62,971 nucleotides of DNA from an uncultured Collinsella sp. (GCA_958352845.1 CATWQC010000013.1:1-62971); one strand, 5' to 3'; positions 9,133 through 18,455 are shown, counted from the stretch's first letter. Notes: generated by a model not told the origin, from the sequence alone. Program-made: numbers and translations.

Positions 9133-9644
9133 TCCACGTGTATCATGGCGACGGCAAAGGCAAGACCACGGCGGCGATGGGCCTCGCCCTTCGCATGCTC
9201 GCCGCAGGCCGCCGCGTCGTCGTCGTGCAGTTTCTGAAAGACGGCGAAAGCGGGGAGGCGCGCCTGCTCGCCGAGCATTTCGGCGTGGCCGTGTTCGCGG
9301 GGAAGGCGTCGGACAAGTTTACCTGGTCGATGACGTCGGAAGAACTTGCCGCGACGCGCGAGCTGCACGATGGGAACCTCGCTTCCGCGCTCGCCGAGCT
9401 CGAGGGCGCGCAGGAGGGCCTGCTCGTGCTCGACGAGGCGCTCGACGCGCTTTCGAAGGGGCTTGTCGACGAGGCGCTCGTGGACCGCGCGCTCGATATG
9501 TCCGCGCGCGGCGTCGAAGTAGCGCTCACCGGGCGCGCGCCTTCCCGCAAGATCGTGGAGAAGGCCGACTACATAACCGAGATGCGGTGCGAGAAACATC
9601 CCTACGAGCAGGGGATATGTGCAAGGGAAGGAGTGGAGTACTAG
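9129..9644 (+). CDS. btuR: Cob(I)alamin adenosyltransferase, BtuR/CobO type
   Basis: This enzyme transfers the adenosyl group of ATP to reduced cobalt corrinoids. The 171-residue protein begins with the reversed-type P-loop GDGKGKTTAA at residues 7-16, and carries VVVVQFLKDG and a Walker-B-like LLVLDEALDAL, both typical of the BtuR/CobO/CobP family. The ATG overlaps the cbiP stop (ATGA). Adenosylation before amidation fits its place next to cbiP. Confidence 0.92.
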   Translation: MIHVYHGDGKGKTTAAMGLALRMLAAGRRVVVVQFLKDGESGEARLLAEHFGVAVFAGKASDKFTWSMTSEELAATRELHDGNLASALAELEGAQEGLLVLDEALDALSKGLVDEALVDRALDMSARGVEVALTGRAPSRKIVEKADYITEMRCEKHPYEQGICAREGVEY

Positions 9645-10286
9645 ATGGATTCCAAGGAGATGGCGCCCGGCGACATCGAGCGGCGCAGCTTCGAGATCAT
9701 CACCGAAGAGCTCGGCGGCCGCACGTTCCCGTCGCTCGAAGAGCCCGTCGTGAAGCGCGTCATCCACACCACTGCCGACTTCTCGTACGCCGATTCCCTC
9801 GTGTTCACCCATGATGCCGCGCACTGTGCGCTCGACGCACTGCGCGCAGGGGCCACGGTGCTCACCGATACGAACATGGCGCTCGCAGGCATAAGCAAGC
9901 CCGCGCTTGCGAAGATCGGCTGCAAGGCCGTGTGCTACATGGCCGACCCTGATGTCGCCGCGGCTGCGCGCGTCGCGGGCACGACTCGCGCCGTTGCGAG
10001 CATGGACAAAGCTTGCGGCATCGAGGGTCCGCTCATTGTGGCCGTCGGCAACGCTCCCACAGCACTTCTGCGCCTCGCCGAGCTCATGGACGCGGGGAAG
10101 ATCGCGCCCGCGCTCGTCGTTGGGGTGCCGGTCGGGTTTGTGAATGTGGTCGAGGCGAAAGAGGAGCTACTTGCGCGACGCGTGCCGGCCATCGTTGCGA
10201 GGGGTCGCAAGGGCGGCTCGACCGTGGCGGCCGCCATTATGAACGCGCTGCTCTACCAGATCACGCGCCCAGGCGGCCCGAAGTGA
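9645..10286 (+). CDS. cbiC: Cobalt-precorrin-8 methylmutase
   Basis: CbiC moves the C11 methyl group to C12, turning the precorrin-8 intermediate into (hydrogeno)cobyrinic acid. The 213-residue product has the catalytic histidine at about residue 41 in RVIHTTADF, plus the family motifs TDTNMALAGI and NAPTALLRLAEL. The ATG follows the btuR stop with no gap, and a GGAAGGAG ribosome site lies just upstream inside btuR. The stop overlaps the GTG of cbiJ. Confidence 0.93.
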   Translation: MDSKEMAPGDIERRSFEIITEELGGRTFPSLEEPVVKRVIHTTADFSYADSLVFTHDAAHCALDALRAGATVLTDTNMALAGISKPALAKIGCKAVCYMADPDVAAAARVAGTTRAVASMDKACGIEGPLIVAVGNAPTALLRLAELMDAGKIAPALVVGVPVGFVNVVEAKEELLARRVPAIVARGRKGGSTVAAAIMNALLYQITRPGGPK

Positions 10287-11056
10287 CGGCGCCCGCATCC
10301 GCGCCGGCGCTGCGCATCTTCGCCGGCACCACCGAGGGCCGCCTCCTGTGCGAATGGGCGAGCGGGGCGGGCATCCCCGCCCGTGCCTACGCGGCAACCG
10401 AGTACGGAGGCGAGCTTTTGGGCGAGCTTCCGGGCATCGAGGTGCATGCGGGCAGGCTCGACGAGGCCGACATGGAGCGCGAACTTTCCGGCGCGCGCAT
10501 CGTCGTCGACGCCACGCATCCCTTCGCTACGCTCGCAAGCGGCAACATCCGGGCCGCTTCGCTCGCCGTGGGTGCACGATGCCTGCGCCTTGCGCGCCCG
10601 GTCGAGGCGCTGCCCAAAGGCGCCGTGTCGGTCGCGTCGATCGCCTGCGCGGCGCGCTTTCTCTCCGAGAACCCGGGTCGCGCGCTTCTCACGACGGGGA
10701 GCAAGGAGCTTGCTCCCTACACGCGCGTCGCCGATTTCGCGGAGCGCTTCTTCGTGCGTGTGCTCCCTCTGCCCGGTGCTATAACGAAGTGCATCGACGC
10801 GGGGTTTTCGCCGTCGCACGTCATCGGCATGCAGGGGCCCTTCACCCGCGAGCTCAACGAGGCGATGCTTCGGCAGGTGGGCGCCCAGTGGCTTGTGACC
10901 AAGGACTCGGGAACCGTAGGCGGCACGGCCGAGAAGATCGCCTCCGCGCGCGACGTGGGAGCGCGCTGTATCGTGGTCGCCCGTCCCGCCGAGGGAGGCG
11001 GGGCCCTTTCGCTTAGGGAAGTGGAAGACGCGCTCTTACGGGAGTTCGCGCGCTAG
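10283..11056 (+). CDS. cbiJ: Cobalt-precorrin-6A reductase
   Basis: CbiJ (CobK) reduces the macrocycle of precorrin-6A using NAD(P)H. The 257-residue product shows family segments: FAGTTEGR near the start, VVDATHPFA around residue 72, LLTTGSKEL, and VTKDSGTVGG near residue 205. The GTG at 10283 overlaps the cbiC stop (GTGA), and the conserved fold starts about ten residues later. It is the last recognisable cobalamin gene here. No terminator hairpin follows immediately. Confidence 0.92.
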   Translation: MTAPASAPALRIFAGTTEGRLLCEWASGAGIPARAYAATEYGGELLGELPGIEVHAGRLDEADMERELSGARIVVDATHPFATLASGNIRAASLAVGARCLRLARPVEALPKGAVSVASIACAARFLSENPGRALLTTGSKELAPYTRVADFAERFFVRVLPLPGAITKCIDAGFSPSHVIGMQGPFTRELNEAMLRQVGAQWLVTKDSGTVGGTAEKIASARDVGARCIVVARPAEGGGALSLREVEDALLREFAR

Positions 11057-11069
11057 GCGCTCGCCGCGC

Positions 11070-11198
11070 ATGCGTGCCCTCCCGCCTGCGAGGAGGAGCG
11101 CCCCGAGCAAGCTCGACCCGTACAAGCCTGTCATCCGCCAATCGCTCGAGGACGACGCACGGAACTGGCGCAAGCAGCCCTTCAATAAGTTGCGGTGA
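11070..11198 (+). pseudogene. IS21-type transposase (IstA) fragment
   Basis: A 42-codon open frame encodes APSKLDPYKPVIRQSLEDD followed by RNWRKQ, the pattern (R/S-K-L-D-P-Y-K-P at the start of the catalytic region) seen in IstA transposases of the IS21 family. Everything before and after is missing. The frame ends at a TGA supplied by the left arm of the palindromic repeat that follows. No terminal inverted repeats and no IstB partner are visible. This is a small relic of an insertion, recognised by motif only. Confidence 0.6.
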
Positions 11199-11255
11199 AA
11201 TAGCGTCTGTTTTTGCTGCTAAATAGCATATTCAGTCCCTAATTCACCGCAACTT
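11187..11255. repeat. Palindromic repeat family A, copy 1
   Basis: Inverted arms AAGTTGCGGTGAA (11187-11199) and TTCACCGCAACTT (11243-11255) enclose about 43 AT-rich bases. The same arm sequence recurs at 27445-27511 with an unrelated interior. The left arm provides the stop codon of the transposase fragment, so the repeat probably inserted into, or sits at the break of, that relic. It could work as a bidirectional transcription stop between the convergent cobalamin and efflux genes. Confidence 0.75.
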
Positions 11256-11267
11256 GTTGGTGGTGGC

Positions 11268-12482
11268 TTACTGGTAGCGTAGGCATTCCACCGGGTCGAG
11301 CTTTGCTGCACGGCGAGCGGGGTAGAAGCCAAAGATTACGCCGATGCCGACCGATACGGCAAACGCGATCAACACTGTTGTAATGGAGAAGCTTGGCGTG
11401 ATCGTCCCGGTAGCTCCAAACTCGCTCATGATGCCCGAGCTTGCGGCAAAGAACGTGAGTCCCCAGGCCAGCAGATAGCCAATCAGGACACCTAGCAGTC
11501 CGCCGGTGACGCACAGCGCCGAGGATTCGGCCAAAAACTGCGCAGTGATATCGCGACGACTTGCGCCCAGAGCGCGGCGGATGCCGATCTCGCGGATGCG
11601 CTCCGTTACGTTGGTAAGCATCATATTCATAATGCCGATACCGCCGACAAGCAGCGAGATGCTGGCGACAGCACCCATGATGAGCGAAAACGCGCCCATA
11701 AAGGAGTTGAGTGCATCGATGGCGCTTTTCATGGAGGTCGCCGATACACTGTTGTACTCATCCTCCTCCTCGATGCCCTTCATCGCGCGCACCTTGGACT
11801 CGATGGTCTTGCAGAGCTCATCCATGTCCGTGCCCTCGGCGGCGAGCGCCGTCACGCTGGGGAATGAAGGATTCTCGTCGCCAAACAGGCCGGAGATGGT
11901 TTCGCGTGGCATATACAGCGTGAGCGAGCCCATGGAGTCGCTGCCGCCGTCAATCACGCCGACAATCTGCACCTCGCCGTTGGACACCTTGATGGTTTTC
12001 CCCAGCGCATCCTGTTCGTTGCCGTAAAGCTGATCGGCGCCGCCGCGGCTGATGAGCGCCACGCGCGAGCCTGATTGAGACTCGGCCTGGGAATAGGTAC
12101 GCCCCGCAACGAGCTTTCCGGCCCCCACGGCGTCGAGCATGTCGCTATCGACACCCTGTGCCATGACGGTATAGCTTTTATCGCCGGTCTTGTACTCGGT
12201 ATACGCGCTGTCGACAATGCCGATCTGCTCTATCTGCGGCATCAGTTTTTGAAGCTTCTCGATGTCCGACTCTGTGAGTTCTTGCGACGAATAGATTTGC
12301 ACCATGCGTGCCGCATTGAGGCCCAGGCTGTTGACCAGGCTGTTTTGGATGCCGCCGATGAGCGAAGTCATCGCGATAACCGAGGCGATGCCGATGACAA
12401 TGCCCAGGATGGTGAGCAGGCTGCGCCCCTTGTTGGCCTCGAGCGAGTGAAGGGCTTCCTGGATGAGATCGCGGGCGCTCAT
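11268..12482 (-). CDS. MacB-type ABC transporter permease (FtsX family)
   Basis: A 404-residue permease of the MacB/FtsX kind. One membrane segment is near residues 20-45, a large extracytoplasmic domain follows to about residue 275, and three membrane segments occupy the C-terminal third. The family hallmarks LLTILGIVIGIASVIAM, NVTERIREIGIRRALGA and ARRAAKLDPVECLRYQ are all present. It would act with the ATPase and adaptor encoded just upstream to drive mechanotransmission-type export of a peptide, antibiotic or lipid; the substrate is unknown. It overlaps the ATPase gene by four bases, and the three genes form one operon. Confidence 0.9.
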   Translation of the reverse strand: MSARDLIQEALHSLEANKGRSLLTILGIVIGIASVIAMTSLIGGIQNSLVNSLGLNAARMVQIYSSQELTESDIEKLQKLMPQIEQIGIVDSAYTEYKTGDKSYTVMAQGVDSDMLDAVGAGKLVAGRTYSQAESQSGSRVALISRGGADQLYGNEQDALGKTIKVSNGEVQIVGVIDGGSDSMGSLTLYMPRETISGLFGDENPSFPSVTALAAEGTDMDELCKTIESKVRAMKGIEEEDEYNSVSATSMKSAIDALNSFMGAFSLIMGAVASISLLVGGIGIMNMMLTNVTERIREIGIRRALGASRRDITAQFLAESSALCVTGGLLGVLIGYLLAWGLTFFAASSGIMSEFGATGTITPSFSITTVLIAFAVSVGIGVIFGFYPARRAAKLDPVECLRYQ

Positions 12483-13252
12483 GCCATCTCTCCTTTCGGC
12501 GGGTTGGCGGAGGCGGAAATCATGGGCAGGCTATCCACGGCGCTGCGCAGGGTCCGCGGTGCATGTGGAATATACGCGCCATCGTGAATGCGACCGTCGC
12601 GGATGGTCACGGCACGGTCGGCCTCGGCGGCGATGCCGGGGTCGTGTGTGATAAGCACGATGGTTTTGCCGCGCTTCTGGAGCTTATGGAAGGTCTCCAT
12701 CACAAGCGCTCCGGTAGCGGAGTCCAGGTTTCCCGTCGGCTCATCGGCCAGGATGATGGGCGGGTCATTGACGAGGGCGCGCGCGATTGCGACGCGCTGC
12801 ATCTGGCCGCCCGAGAGCTCGGATATGCGGTGGTCCCAGTGGTCGACGGGCAGCGTGACAGCCTGCAGCGCGTGAACGGCGCGCATTTCGCGCTGGCTAC
12901 GGGGCACATTGGTGTAGGCCAGCGGCAGCATGACGTTTTCGATAACCGACAGGCGCGGCAGCAGGTTGAAGCTCTGAAAGACAAAGCCAATGCTCAGGGC
13001 GCGGACTTCGGTGAGCTCGTCATCATCGAGCTCGGCCACGTTGAGCCCTTGCAGGTAATAGTCGCCCGCCGTCGGTTTGTCCAGGCAGCCCAGGATGTTC
13101 ATGAGCGTTGACTTGCCCGAGCCCGAAGGGCCGGTAATGGCGACGAACTCGCCGGGTTCTACCGCCAGGCTCACGTTGTGCAGGATGTGGGCGCAACCCG
13201 CCTCGCTCTCAAAAATGCGGTGCACGTTGCGGATGTCGATAACGGGACGCAT
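12479..13252 (-). CDS. ABC transporter ATP-binding protein (MacB/LolD type)
   Basis: A 257-residue ATPase with Walker A GPSGSGKST at residues 41-49, the Q-loop FVFQSFNLLPRL, the signature LSGGQMQRVAIARAL, Walker B IILADEPTGNLD and the H-loop in LITHDP. The NILGCLDKPTAGDY segment is typical of the MacB/LolD subgroup. Its start codon overlaps the stop of the adaptor gene (TAATG), and its end overlaps the permease, so the three are co-translated. A tail of about 30 residues follows the last conserved element. Confidence 0.93.
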   Translation of the reverse strand: MRPVIDIRNVHRIFESEAGCAHILHNVSLAVEPGEFVAITGPSGSGKSTLMNILGCLDKPTAGDYYLQGLNVAELDDDELTEVRALSIGFVFQSFNLLPRLSVIENVMLPLAYTNVPRSQREMRAVHALQAVTLPVDHWDHRISELSGGQMQRVAIARALVNDPPIILADEPTGNLDSATGALVMETFHKLQKRGKTIVLITHDPGIAAEADRAVTIRDGRIHDGAYIPHAPRTLRSAVDSLPMISASANPPKGEMA

Positions 13253-14688
13253 TACATGCCCTCGTCGTCAGACATGCTGCCCGAATCCGTGCTGTAGCCG
13301 CCGTCAGCCGTTGCGTCCGCTCCGGTGTCCATGACGAGGGTGTCGCCATCGCGCAGCTTGGTAACCGGCACGTTGGGGTTGATCTCGTTGCCCTGGTCGT
13401 CGCGCTTTACCTGTGTCTTGCCGACTACGGCTTCGTTGTCGTTTTGCGTCACGTCGGTCACCTTCACGCGACGGGTATGCTTGCCCTCGTCATCGGTTGC
13501 CACGTTGACGTAATAGTGTTCGCCGTCTTCGGTCATGAGCGCCATCGTCGGCACCATCACCACGTCGTCGAGCTGCTCGGTCACCACCGATACCTCGGCC
13601 GTCATGCCCGGCTTCAGGCGCGCGTCGGGCGCCTCTATGAGAATGTCGACGTTAAAGGTTACGCTGCCGCCGCCACCGTTGGCGGCGTCGGAGTTTGCCA
13701 CCGAGGCGATGGCCGTGACCGTTCCCTGGCTTACGATATCGGGAAACGCGGGATACGTGACGTTGGCACTCTGCCCAACGGCGATCTTGGCGATGTCCTT
13801 TTCGCCCACCTGCACGGTCACCTTCATCTTAGATAGGTCGGCGATCTGCATGCACTGCTTGCCGCCGCTCGTATCGCTTTCGCCCATGATCATGCCGCCT
13901 GTTACCGTGGCGCCCACCTTGGCGTTGAGCTCCACGATACTGCCCGAGCTCGGGGCCGTGACCGTACGACTGGCCGCCTTGGCGTTCGCCTGATCGAGGT
14001 TTGCCTGGGCCGATGCGAGGCTGCGCTGCGCGGCCGATACGGCGTTCGTGTCCGCCGATGCGGCGGAGACGCCAGCCGCTGCGGAAGCTCCATCGACGTC
14101 CGTCGTTGGGGTGGCCTGAGCGGCAGCTGCGGCTTTCTTCGCATTAGCGAGGTCTTCTTGAGCGGCAGCAACTGCACGCTGCGCCTCGGCAACGTTGCGA
14201 TCGAGCTCGTCGTTTTTAATGGTCATAAGCACGTCGCCCTCGTTGACGGATTGGCCCGCCTGCACGTTGATCGAATCGACCGTACCGTCGACAGAAGGGG
14301 AGACCACTGAGGACGAAATGGGTTTGAGCTGGCCTTTCGCCTCGACCGTTGTGGTAAACGTGCCCTCGGTCACCATGTCGGTCACCGGCCCGTTGTTGCC
14401 TGCGGGCCGTGCGTTGATGGCTAAGGTCACGACAACGGCGATGAGCACAATGGCGGCCACGACGCCGGCCGCAATGCCGCGTCGGATGAGCTTTTTGCGT
14501 CGACGTTCGGCACGTTTTGCCTTGAGCTTGGCATATGCCTCTTCATCGGAAATCTCGGTCGCATCGTTCGCGCGTCCGCTCTGCTTATCGGCATGTACGT
14601 TTGTAATCAGAGGAATCGTTTCGGTGACATCTTCGAGCGTGTGCTCGGTATCATCCGGGCCCGGGGTGGTCGTGGGGACATTCGGCAT
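13252..14688 (-). CDS. Efflux adaptor (HlyD/MacA-like membrane fusion protein)
   Basis: A 478-residue adaptor for the adjacent ABC pair. An acidic, disordered cytoplasmic N-terminus and a Lys/Arg-rich stretch precede one membrane segment around residues 67-88. Lipoyl/barrel-sandwich, coiled-coil and beta-barrel parts follow, including GTVDSINVQAGQSVNEGDVL and an Ala/Gln-rich helical hairpin. The C-terminus is acidic (TDSGSMSDDEGM). The ATG at 14688 was preferred because AAAGGAGA lies just before it; an upstream in-frame ATG lacks a site. In a Gram-positive cell such proteins act in the membrane without an outer-membrane channel. Confidence 0.88.
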   Translation of the reverse strand: MPNVPTTTPGPDDTEHTLEDVTETIPLITNVHADKQSGRANDATEISDEEAYAKLKAKRAERRRKKLIRRGIAAGVVAAIVLIAVVVTLAINARPAGNNGPVTDMVTEGTFTTTVEAKGQLKPISSSVVSPSVDGTVDSINVQAGQSVNEGDVLMTIKNDELDRNVAEAQRAVAAAQEDLANAKKAAAAAQATPTTDVDGASAAAGVSAASADTNAVSAAQRSLASAQANLDQANAKAASRTVTAPSSGSIVELNAKVGATVTGGMIMGESDTSGGKQCMQIADLSKMKVTVQVGEKDIAKIAVGQSANVTYPAFPDIVSQGTVTAIASVANSDAANGGGGSVTFNVDILIEAPDARLKPGMTAEVSVVTEQLDDVVMVPTMALMTEDGEHYYVNVATDDEGKHTRRVKVTDVTQNDNEAVVGKTQVKRDDQGNEINPNVPVTKLRDGDTLVMDTGADATADGGYSTDSGSMSDDEGM

Positions 14689-14722
14689 AGCGTCTCCTTT
14701 ATAGAAAGTACCTCGATAAGTA

Positions 14723-14752
14723 TATGCGCCCACCGGTTGGGGCGGGCGCATA
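14723..14752 (-). terminator. Possible hairpin between L,D-transpeptidase and efflux genes
   Basis: Arms TATGCGCCC and GGGCGCATA (9 bp) enclose a 12-base loop in the gap between the adaptor start and the transpeptidase stop. Read on the minus strand it would follow the transpeptidase gene. There is no long T-run, so it may be a weak terminator or only an mRNA end-stabilising structure. Confidence 0.45.
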
Positions 14753-14820
14753 GGACGGTTTCTTTCGGAACTGTTAGATTGGTCGCTGCGGTTCCACGTT
14801 GTAGGAATGCGCGCGTTGCA

Positions 14821-16554
14821 CTACGAGTGGACAACCACGCACAGGCCGACTTTGATGCAGTCGTGAAGTGCCTTGGCGTCTGCCAGACGCAGGTTGATGC
14901 AGCCGTGGCTGCCGCACCATTTGTACGACTCGGCGTTATCGAAGCTCTTGTCGTTTTGCCAGGTGGCATCGTGGAAGCCGATCATATTGCCCTCGAACGG
15001 CATCCAGTAGCTCACCGGGCTTTCGTATTTGGGCTTACCGGTCTCGGGGTCCTTGGCTCCGATCAGGGTGCTGCCGCCGTCGTTGCTGTTGATCTGCCAC
15101 ACGCCCTCGGGGGTGGCGTCTTCGCCCGGTTTGCCGGATATAAAGTTGGCCTCCCAAACGATATTACCGTTCTCGTCATAGTAGCGCGCGTGCTGCTCGG
15201 ACAGGTCGACGTCGATATACGCCTTCCAGTCGGGCTCTCCCTTTGCGGTAAAGGTGTCGGCCTTCTGGGAGTACTTGATCTCGATTTCGCCGGTCTGCTT
15301 GTTGTTAATGGCGTCCTCGACCTGCTTGGCGAGCGAGCTGCTGTCGATGGACCAACCAAAGTCGCCGCCTTCGACGGCGCACTGCTTGCCATCGGCGCGC
15401 GTCCACCAGCGAGTGGAGCCCACGGTATTAAAGCCGTTGGCGAGCTCGGCTGCCCAGCTGCTGATCTGCGACGTATCGAGCGTGGGATTGGCCGGATCGG
15501 CAAAGCTGATCCACTGCAACACGGAGCTGCCATCAACCTTGCCGGCATCCTCGCCGTTGAGCTTGAGGGTCACGTTGACGCCCAGGAAGTTGTTGGCGGC
15601 ATCGCATGCGGCCTGAATCTGATCATCGGTCAGCGTTCCATTGAGCGGCTCATAGGAATCGTTGCCGAGCTTGGAAAGATCTACGGTCTCGGCCAGCGAG
15701 GCAAGCTCGAGCTCGGCATACTTAATGACATGCTCGCGGTTGAGTTTTTCGTTGGAGCGCGCCTTCTCGACGGTAAACTTGCCGGCCTGCTCGTCATAGG
15801 AGCTATTGGCCTCGAACGTGCCCGAACGCCCCTCGTTAAACTCGTCGATGGCGGCGCCCAGATCCTTCTCAAACTTCTTTTGGTCAAAGGTATCGGAGAG
15901 CATGGACAGGTCGACGTCTTGATCAAGATCGACTTCGTTGGAGGTAGCGGTTGTTTTGGCCTTGCCGCTTAAGGATTCCACAAGGCGGACCGGCCATACA
16001 AAGGCTTCGTTGTGGCTGATAATCTCTTTTGCGGCAGCTTCGCCATCGACGATGGGCTCATCGGACTCGGGCTGATAGGTCCAGCTAAAGTCATCGCCTG
16101 TCACGGTGAGCTTATAGTGCTTCCATGCCGAATTGACCTTGGTAGCGGCAGACGAAGCGTTGGAGAACGAGACGTCGACGCCGGCAATGGTGGTGTTGGG
16201 GTAGGCTAGCTGCGAAAACGCTACGATTCCTACGATATAGACAATGACGATAAGACCCAAGACGACAAAGAGCGTCGTCTTTTTGCCCGACTTATTGTTG
16301 CCGGCGGACTTGCGCGCGGGGCCGCGATCGCCTCGGGCGTGCGTGGGGGGCTGCTTGGGCGCATTGCCGTTTGCCTGGCGCTGCTGACGTTGTTGACGCT
16401 GCTGTCGCTGTTGGTTCGGGCGTTGGGGCGCGTTTGCCGCACCACGCTGCTGACCGTGGCTCGGCGCGATAGGACGCGGTGACTGAACGCCGCCGGTGTG
16501 CCTGCTCGGCTGCTGCGGATCGGGAATCAGTTGAGTTCGATCGTTTTGCGACAT
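14821..16554 (-). CDS. L,D-transpeptidase with PG-binding (VanW/YkuD) architecture
   Basis: A peptidoglycan cross-linking enzyme of the YkuD family. The N-terminal about 80 residues are Gln/Arg/Pro-rich and cytoplasmic. One membrane anchor (near residues 92-114) is followed by a long extracellular region of the PG_binding_4 type. The C-terminal YkuD domain carries the catalytic SHGCINLRLADA motif near the end. The start at 16554 was taken because AAGGAT lies about nine bases upstream; the ATG at 16563 sits too close to that site. L,D-transpeptidases make 3-3 cross-links or attach proteins to the wall; which applies here is unknown. Confidence 0.9.
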   Translation of the reverse strand: MSQNDRTQLIPDPQQPSRHTGGVQSPRPIAPSHGQQRGAANAPQRPNQQRQQRQQRQQRQANGNAPKQPPTHARGDRGPARKSAGNNKSGKKTTLFVVLGLIVIVYIVGIVAFSQLAYPNTTIAGVDVSFSNASSAATKVNSAWKHYKLTVTGDDFSWTYQPESDEPIVDGEAAAKEIISHNEAFVWPVRLVESLSGKAKTTATSNEVDLDQDVDLSMLSDTFDQKKFEKDLGAAIDEFNEGRSGTFEANSSYDEQAGKFTVEKARSNEKLNREHVIKYAELELASLAETVDLSKLGNDSYEPLNGTLTDDQIQAACDAANNFLGVNVTLKLNGEDAGKVDGSSVLQWISFADPANPTLDTSQISSWAAELANGFNTVGSTRWWTRADGKQCAVEGGDFGWSIDSSSLAKQVEDAINNKQTGEIEIKYSQKADTFTAKGEPDWKAYIDVDLSEQHARYYDENGNIVWEANFISGKPGEDATPEGVWQINSNDGGSTLIGAKDPETGKPKYESPVSYWMPFEGNMIGFHDATWQNDKSFDNAESYKWCGSHGCINLRLADAKALHDCIKVGLCVVVHS

Positions 16555-16703
16555 CGTATGCATATCCTTCGATTTTCGCCTTGCGGTTCATCGTGTTTTT
16601 ACTGGGCTTGCATTATAGCGATTGCCCTGCTGTTTGTGGTACGGAAACGGTGGCATTCGAAAGAGCTGGGACAAATGTCCCACCTTTGAGTCGTTCTTAG
16701 TCG

Positions 16704-18311
16704 CTATCCGCACACACCGCATTTTGCACAGGCCGAAAGTGCGGCCGGAGCCTGCGCGATGCCGCCCTTTGCCGTCTCGCGCAGCGTGGCTGGCAACGCG
16801 TGGCCCACCGAGAGCATTACATGTGCCATCTGGTCAAACGGCACCAAGCTCTTAATGCCTGCGAGGGCGAGTTGTGCCGAGCTAAAGGCCGCTGCTACGC
16901 CGATGGCGTTGCGGTTTTGGCAGGGCACCTCCACGAGGCCACCGACGGGGTCACAAACGAGGCCCAGCAGGTTACTCAGCGCGATGGAACTGGCGTCGAG
17001 CGCCTGCTCGGGCGTGCCGCCGAGCATCTGCACCAGCGCGGCGGCTGCCATGGCGGCGGCGCTTCCCACCTCGGCCTGGCATCCGCCCTCGGCGCCGGCG
17101 ACGCAGGCGCTCGTGGTGAGGTTGAGGCCGATGGCGGCTGCGCAGTAGAGCGCGTCCATGACCTGCTCGTCGTCGAGCTGCAGGCGATCGGCGAGTGCAA
17201 GCACGCAGCCGGGCACAACACCCGCTGAGCCTGCCGTGGGGGCGGCGACGATCACGCCCATGGTGGCGGAGCGTTCGAGCACGGCCATCGCGCGGGCCAC
17301 GGCATCGGTCTGAACGGGGCCCATCAGGCTTGCGCTCAAATCGTTGCGGCCGGTGGCTTCGACAAGCTTGGCCTCGCCGCCGATAAGCCCGCCGAGCGAA
17401 CGCTGCGGATTGGCGATGGGGGCCGTGGTCTCCTCGCGCATGACGTCGAGCACGCGGCGCATGGCAGCGACGGCGTGGGCCTCGCCGGTCAGACGCGCCT
17501 CGCGAACGGCCATGACGGCGCCGATGCTGAGCCCCAGTTCCTCACACGCATCGAGCAACTGCTCGCCGTCGTCGAAGATTTCCTTGGCCGAGACGCCGGG
17601 GGAGAGCGACGAGGCAGAACCGGGGAGTTCGATAAACGTTGCGTAATCGACATTGTCGAGCTTGCGCAGCATGGGGACGACGGTGTCGTCGGGCGCGCCG
17701 TCGGTCTCAAAGACGGAGTAGGCCTGGCCGCCCACTTCGGTGCGGTAGGTGCGGCAGAAGGCGATGTTTACATGGGCGTAGGCGAGCAGGTTGGTGAGCG
17801 CGGCGAGTACACCGGGGACGTCCTTGTGCGCCACGAAGAGCGTGGAATACATGCCCGAGATGTCGACGCCGACGCCGTTAATGCGGCTGATGCGCATCTT
17901 GCCGCCGCCCAGGCTCTCGCCGCGGACCTGTGCCGTGGCGCCCGTGTCGTCGACCATGTCAATGTCGACGGTGTTGGGGTGGATGGACGCGTCGTCGCCC
18001 TTGATGTCAAAGTGATATTCGAGGCCCTGCTCGCGTGCGAGGTCGAAGGCCTGCTTGATGTTCTCGTCATCGGTGTCGAGGCCCAGTATGCCCGCGACGA
18101 GCGCACGGTCGGTGCCGTGGCCGCGGTAGGTGTGGGCGAAGGAGTTCCACAGGCCAAAGGTGACCTTGGTGATGCGACCTTCCAACAGGCTGGCGGCAAC
18201 TTGGGCGCAGCGGAGGGCGCCGGCGGTGTGCGATGAGCTGGGGCCGACCATGACGGGGCCCAAGATCTCGAATGCCGAGGTCGTAGCTAGTGTTTGCGGC
18301 TTGCCTGCCAT
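16704..18311 (-). CDS. sdaA: L-serine dehydratase, iron-sulfur type, single chain
   Basis: This 535-residue enzyme deaminates L-serine to pyruvate with an oxygen-sensitive [4Fe-4S] cluster. The beta domain (with GPVMVGPSSSHTAGALR and GHGTDRALVAGI) comes first, followed by an ACT-like stretch around residues 150-220. The alpha domain contains ATMGVIVAAPTAGSAG and the cluster cysteines in CDPVGGLVEVPC. A cysteine-rich end (CAKCGVCG) completes it. Two-chain versions exist in many Firmicutes, so the fused form is notable but known. AAAGGAG precedes the ATG. Confidence 0.93.
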   Translation of the reverse strand: MAGKPQTLATTSAFEILGPVMVGPSSSHTAGALRCAQVAASLLEGRITKVTFGLWNSFAHTYRGHGTDRALVAGILGLDTDDENIKQAFDLAREQGLEYHFDIKGDDASIHPNTVDIDMVDDTGATAQVRGESLGGGKMRISRINGVGVDISGMYSTLFVAHKDVPGVLAALTNLLAYAHVNIAFCRTYRTEVGGQAYSVFETDGAPDDTVVPMLRKLDNVDYATFIELPGSASSLSPGVSAKEIFDDGEQLLDACEELGLSIGAVMAVREARLTGEAHAVAAMRRVLDVMREETTAPIANPQRSLGGLIGGEAKLVEATGRNDLSASLMGPVQTDAVARAMAVLERSATMGVIVAAPTAGSAGVVPGCVLALADRLQLDDEQVMDALYCAAAIGLNLTTSACVAGAEGGCQAEVGSAAAMAAAALVQMLGGTPEQALDASSIALSNLLGLVCDPVGGLVEVPCQNRNAIGVAAAFSSAQLALAGIKSLVPFDQMAHVMLSVGHALPATLRETAKGGIAQAPAALSACAKCGVCG

Positions 18312-18334
18312 GGGTGCTCCTTTTCTATCCCGTC

Positions 18335-18455
18335 GTTCCGAGGGCTTTGGTATTTGGTCGCCTGCTCTACAGTCCTGGCTCGCACGGAGGCCACATTAAG
18401 TGGCCTCCGGCTCGTGCGGAACTCGCGACCGACCAAATACCAAAGCCCTCGGAAC
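18335..18455. repeat. Large palindromic element family B, copy 1
   Basis: Perfect 26-bp outer arms (18335-18360 and 18430-18455) enclose a core whose tip stem GGAGGCCAC/GTGGCCTCC is capped by ATTAA. The core flanks (AGTCCTGGCTCGCAC on the left, GGCTCGTGCGGAACT on the right) recur almost unchanged in copy 2 at 24767-24903, where the stem bases differ but remain paired. It lies between the sdaA start and the metK terminator. It may be a structured RNA, an mRNA leader element for sdaA, or a non-autonomous mobile element. Confidence 0.8.
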
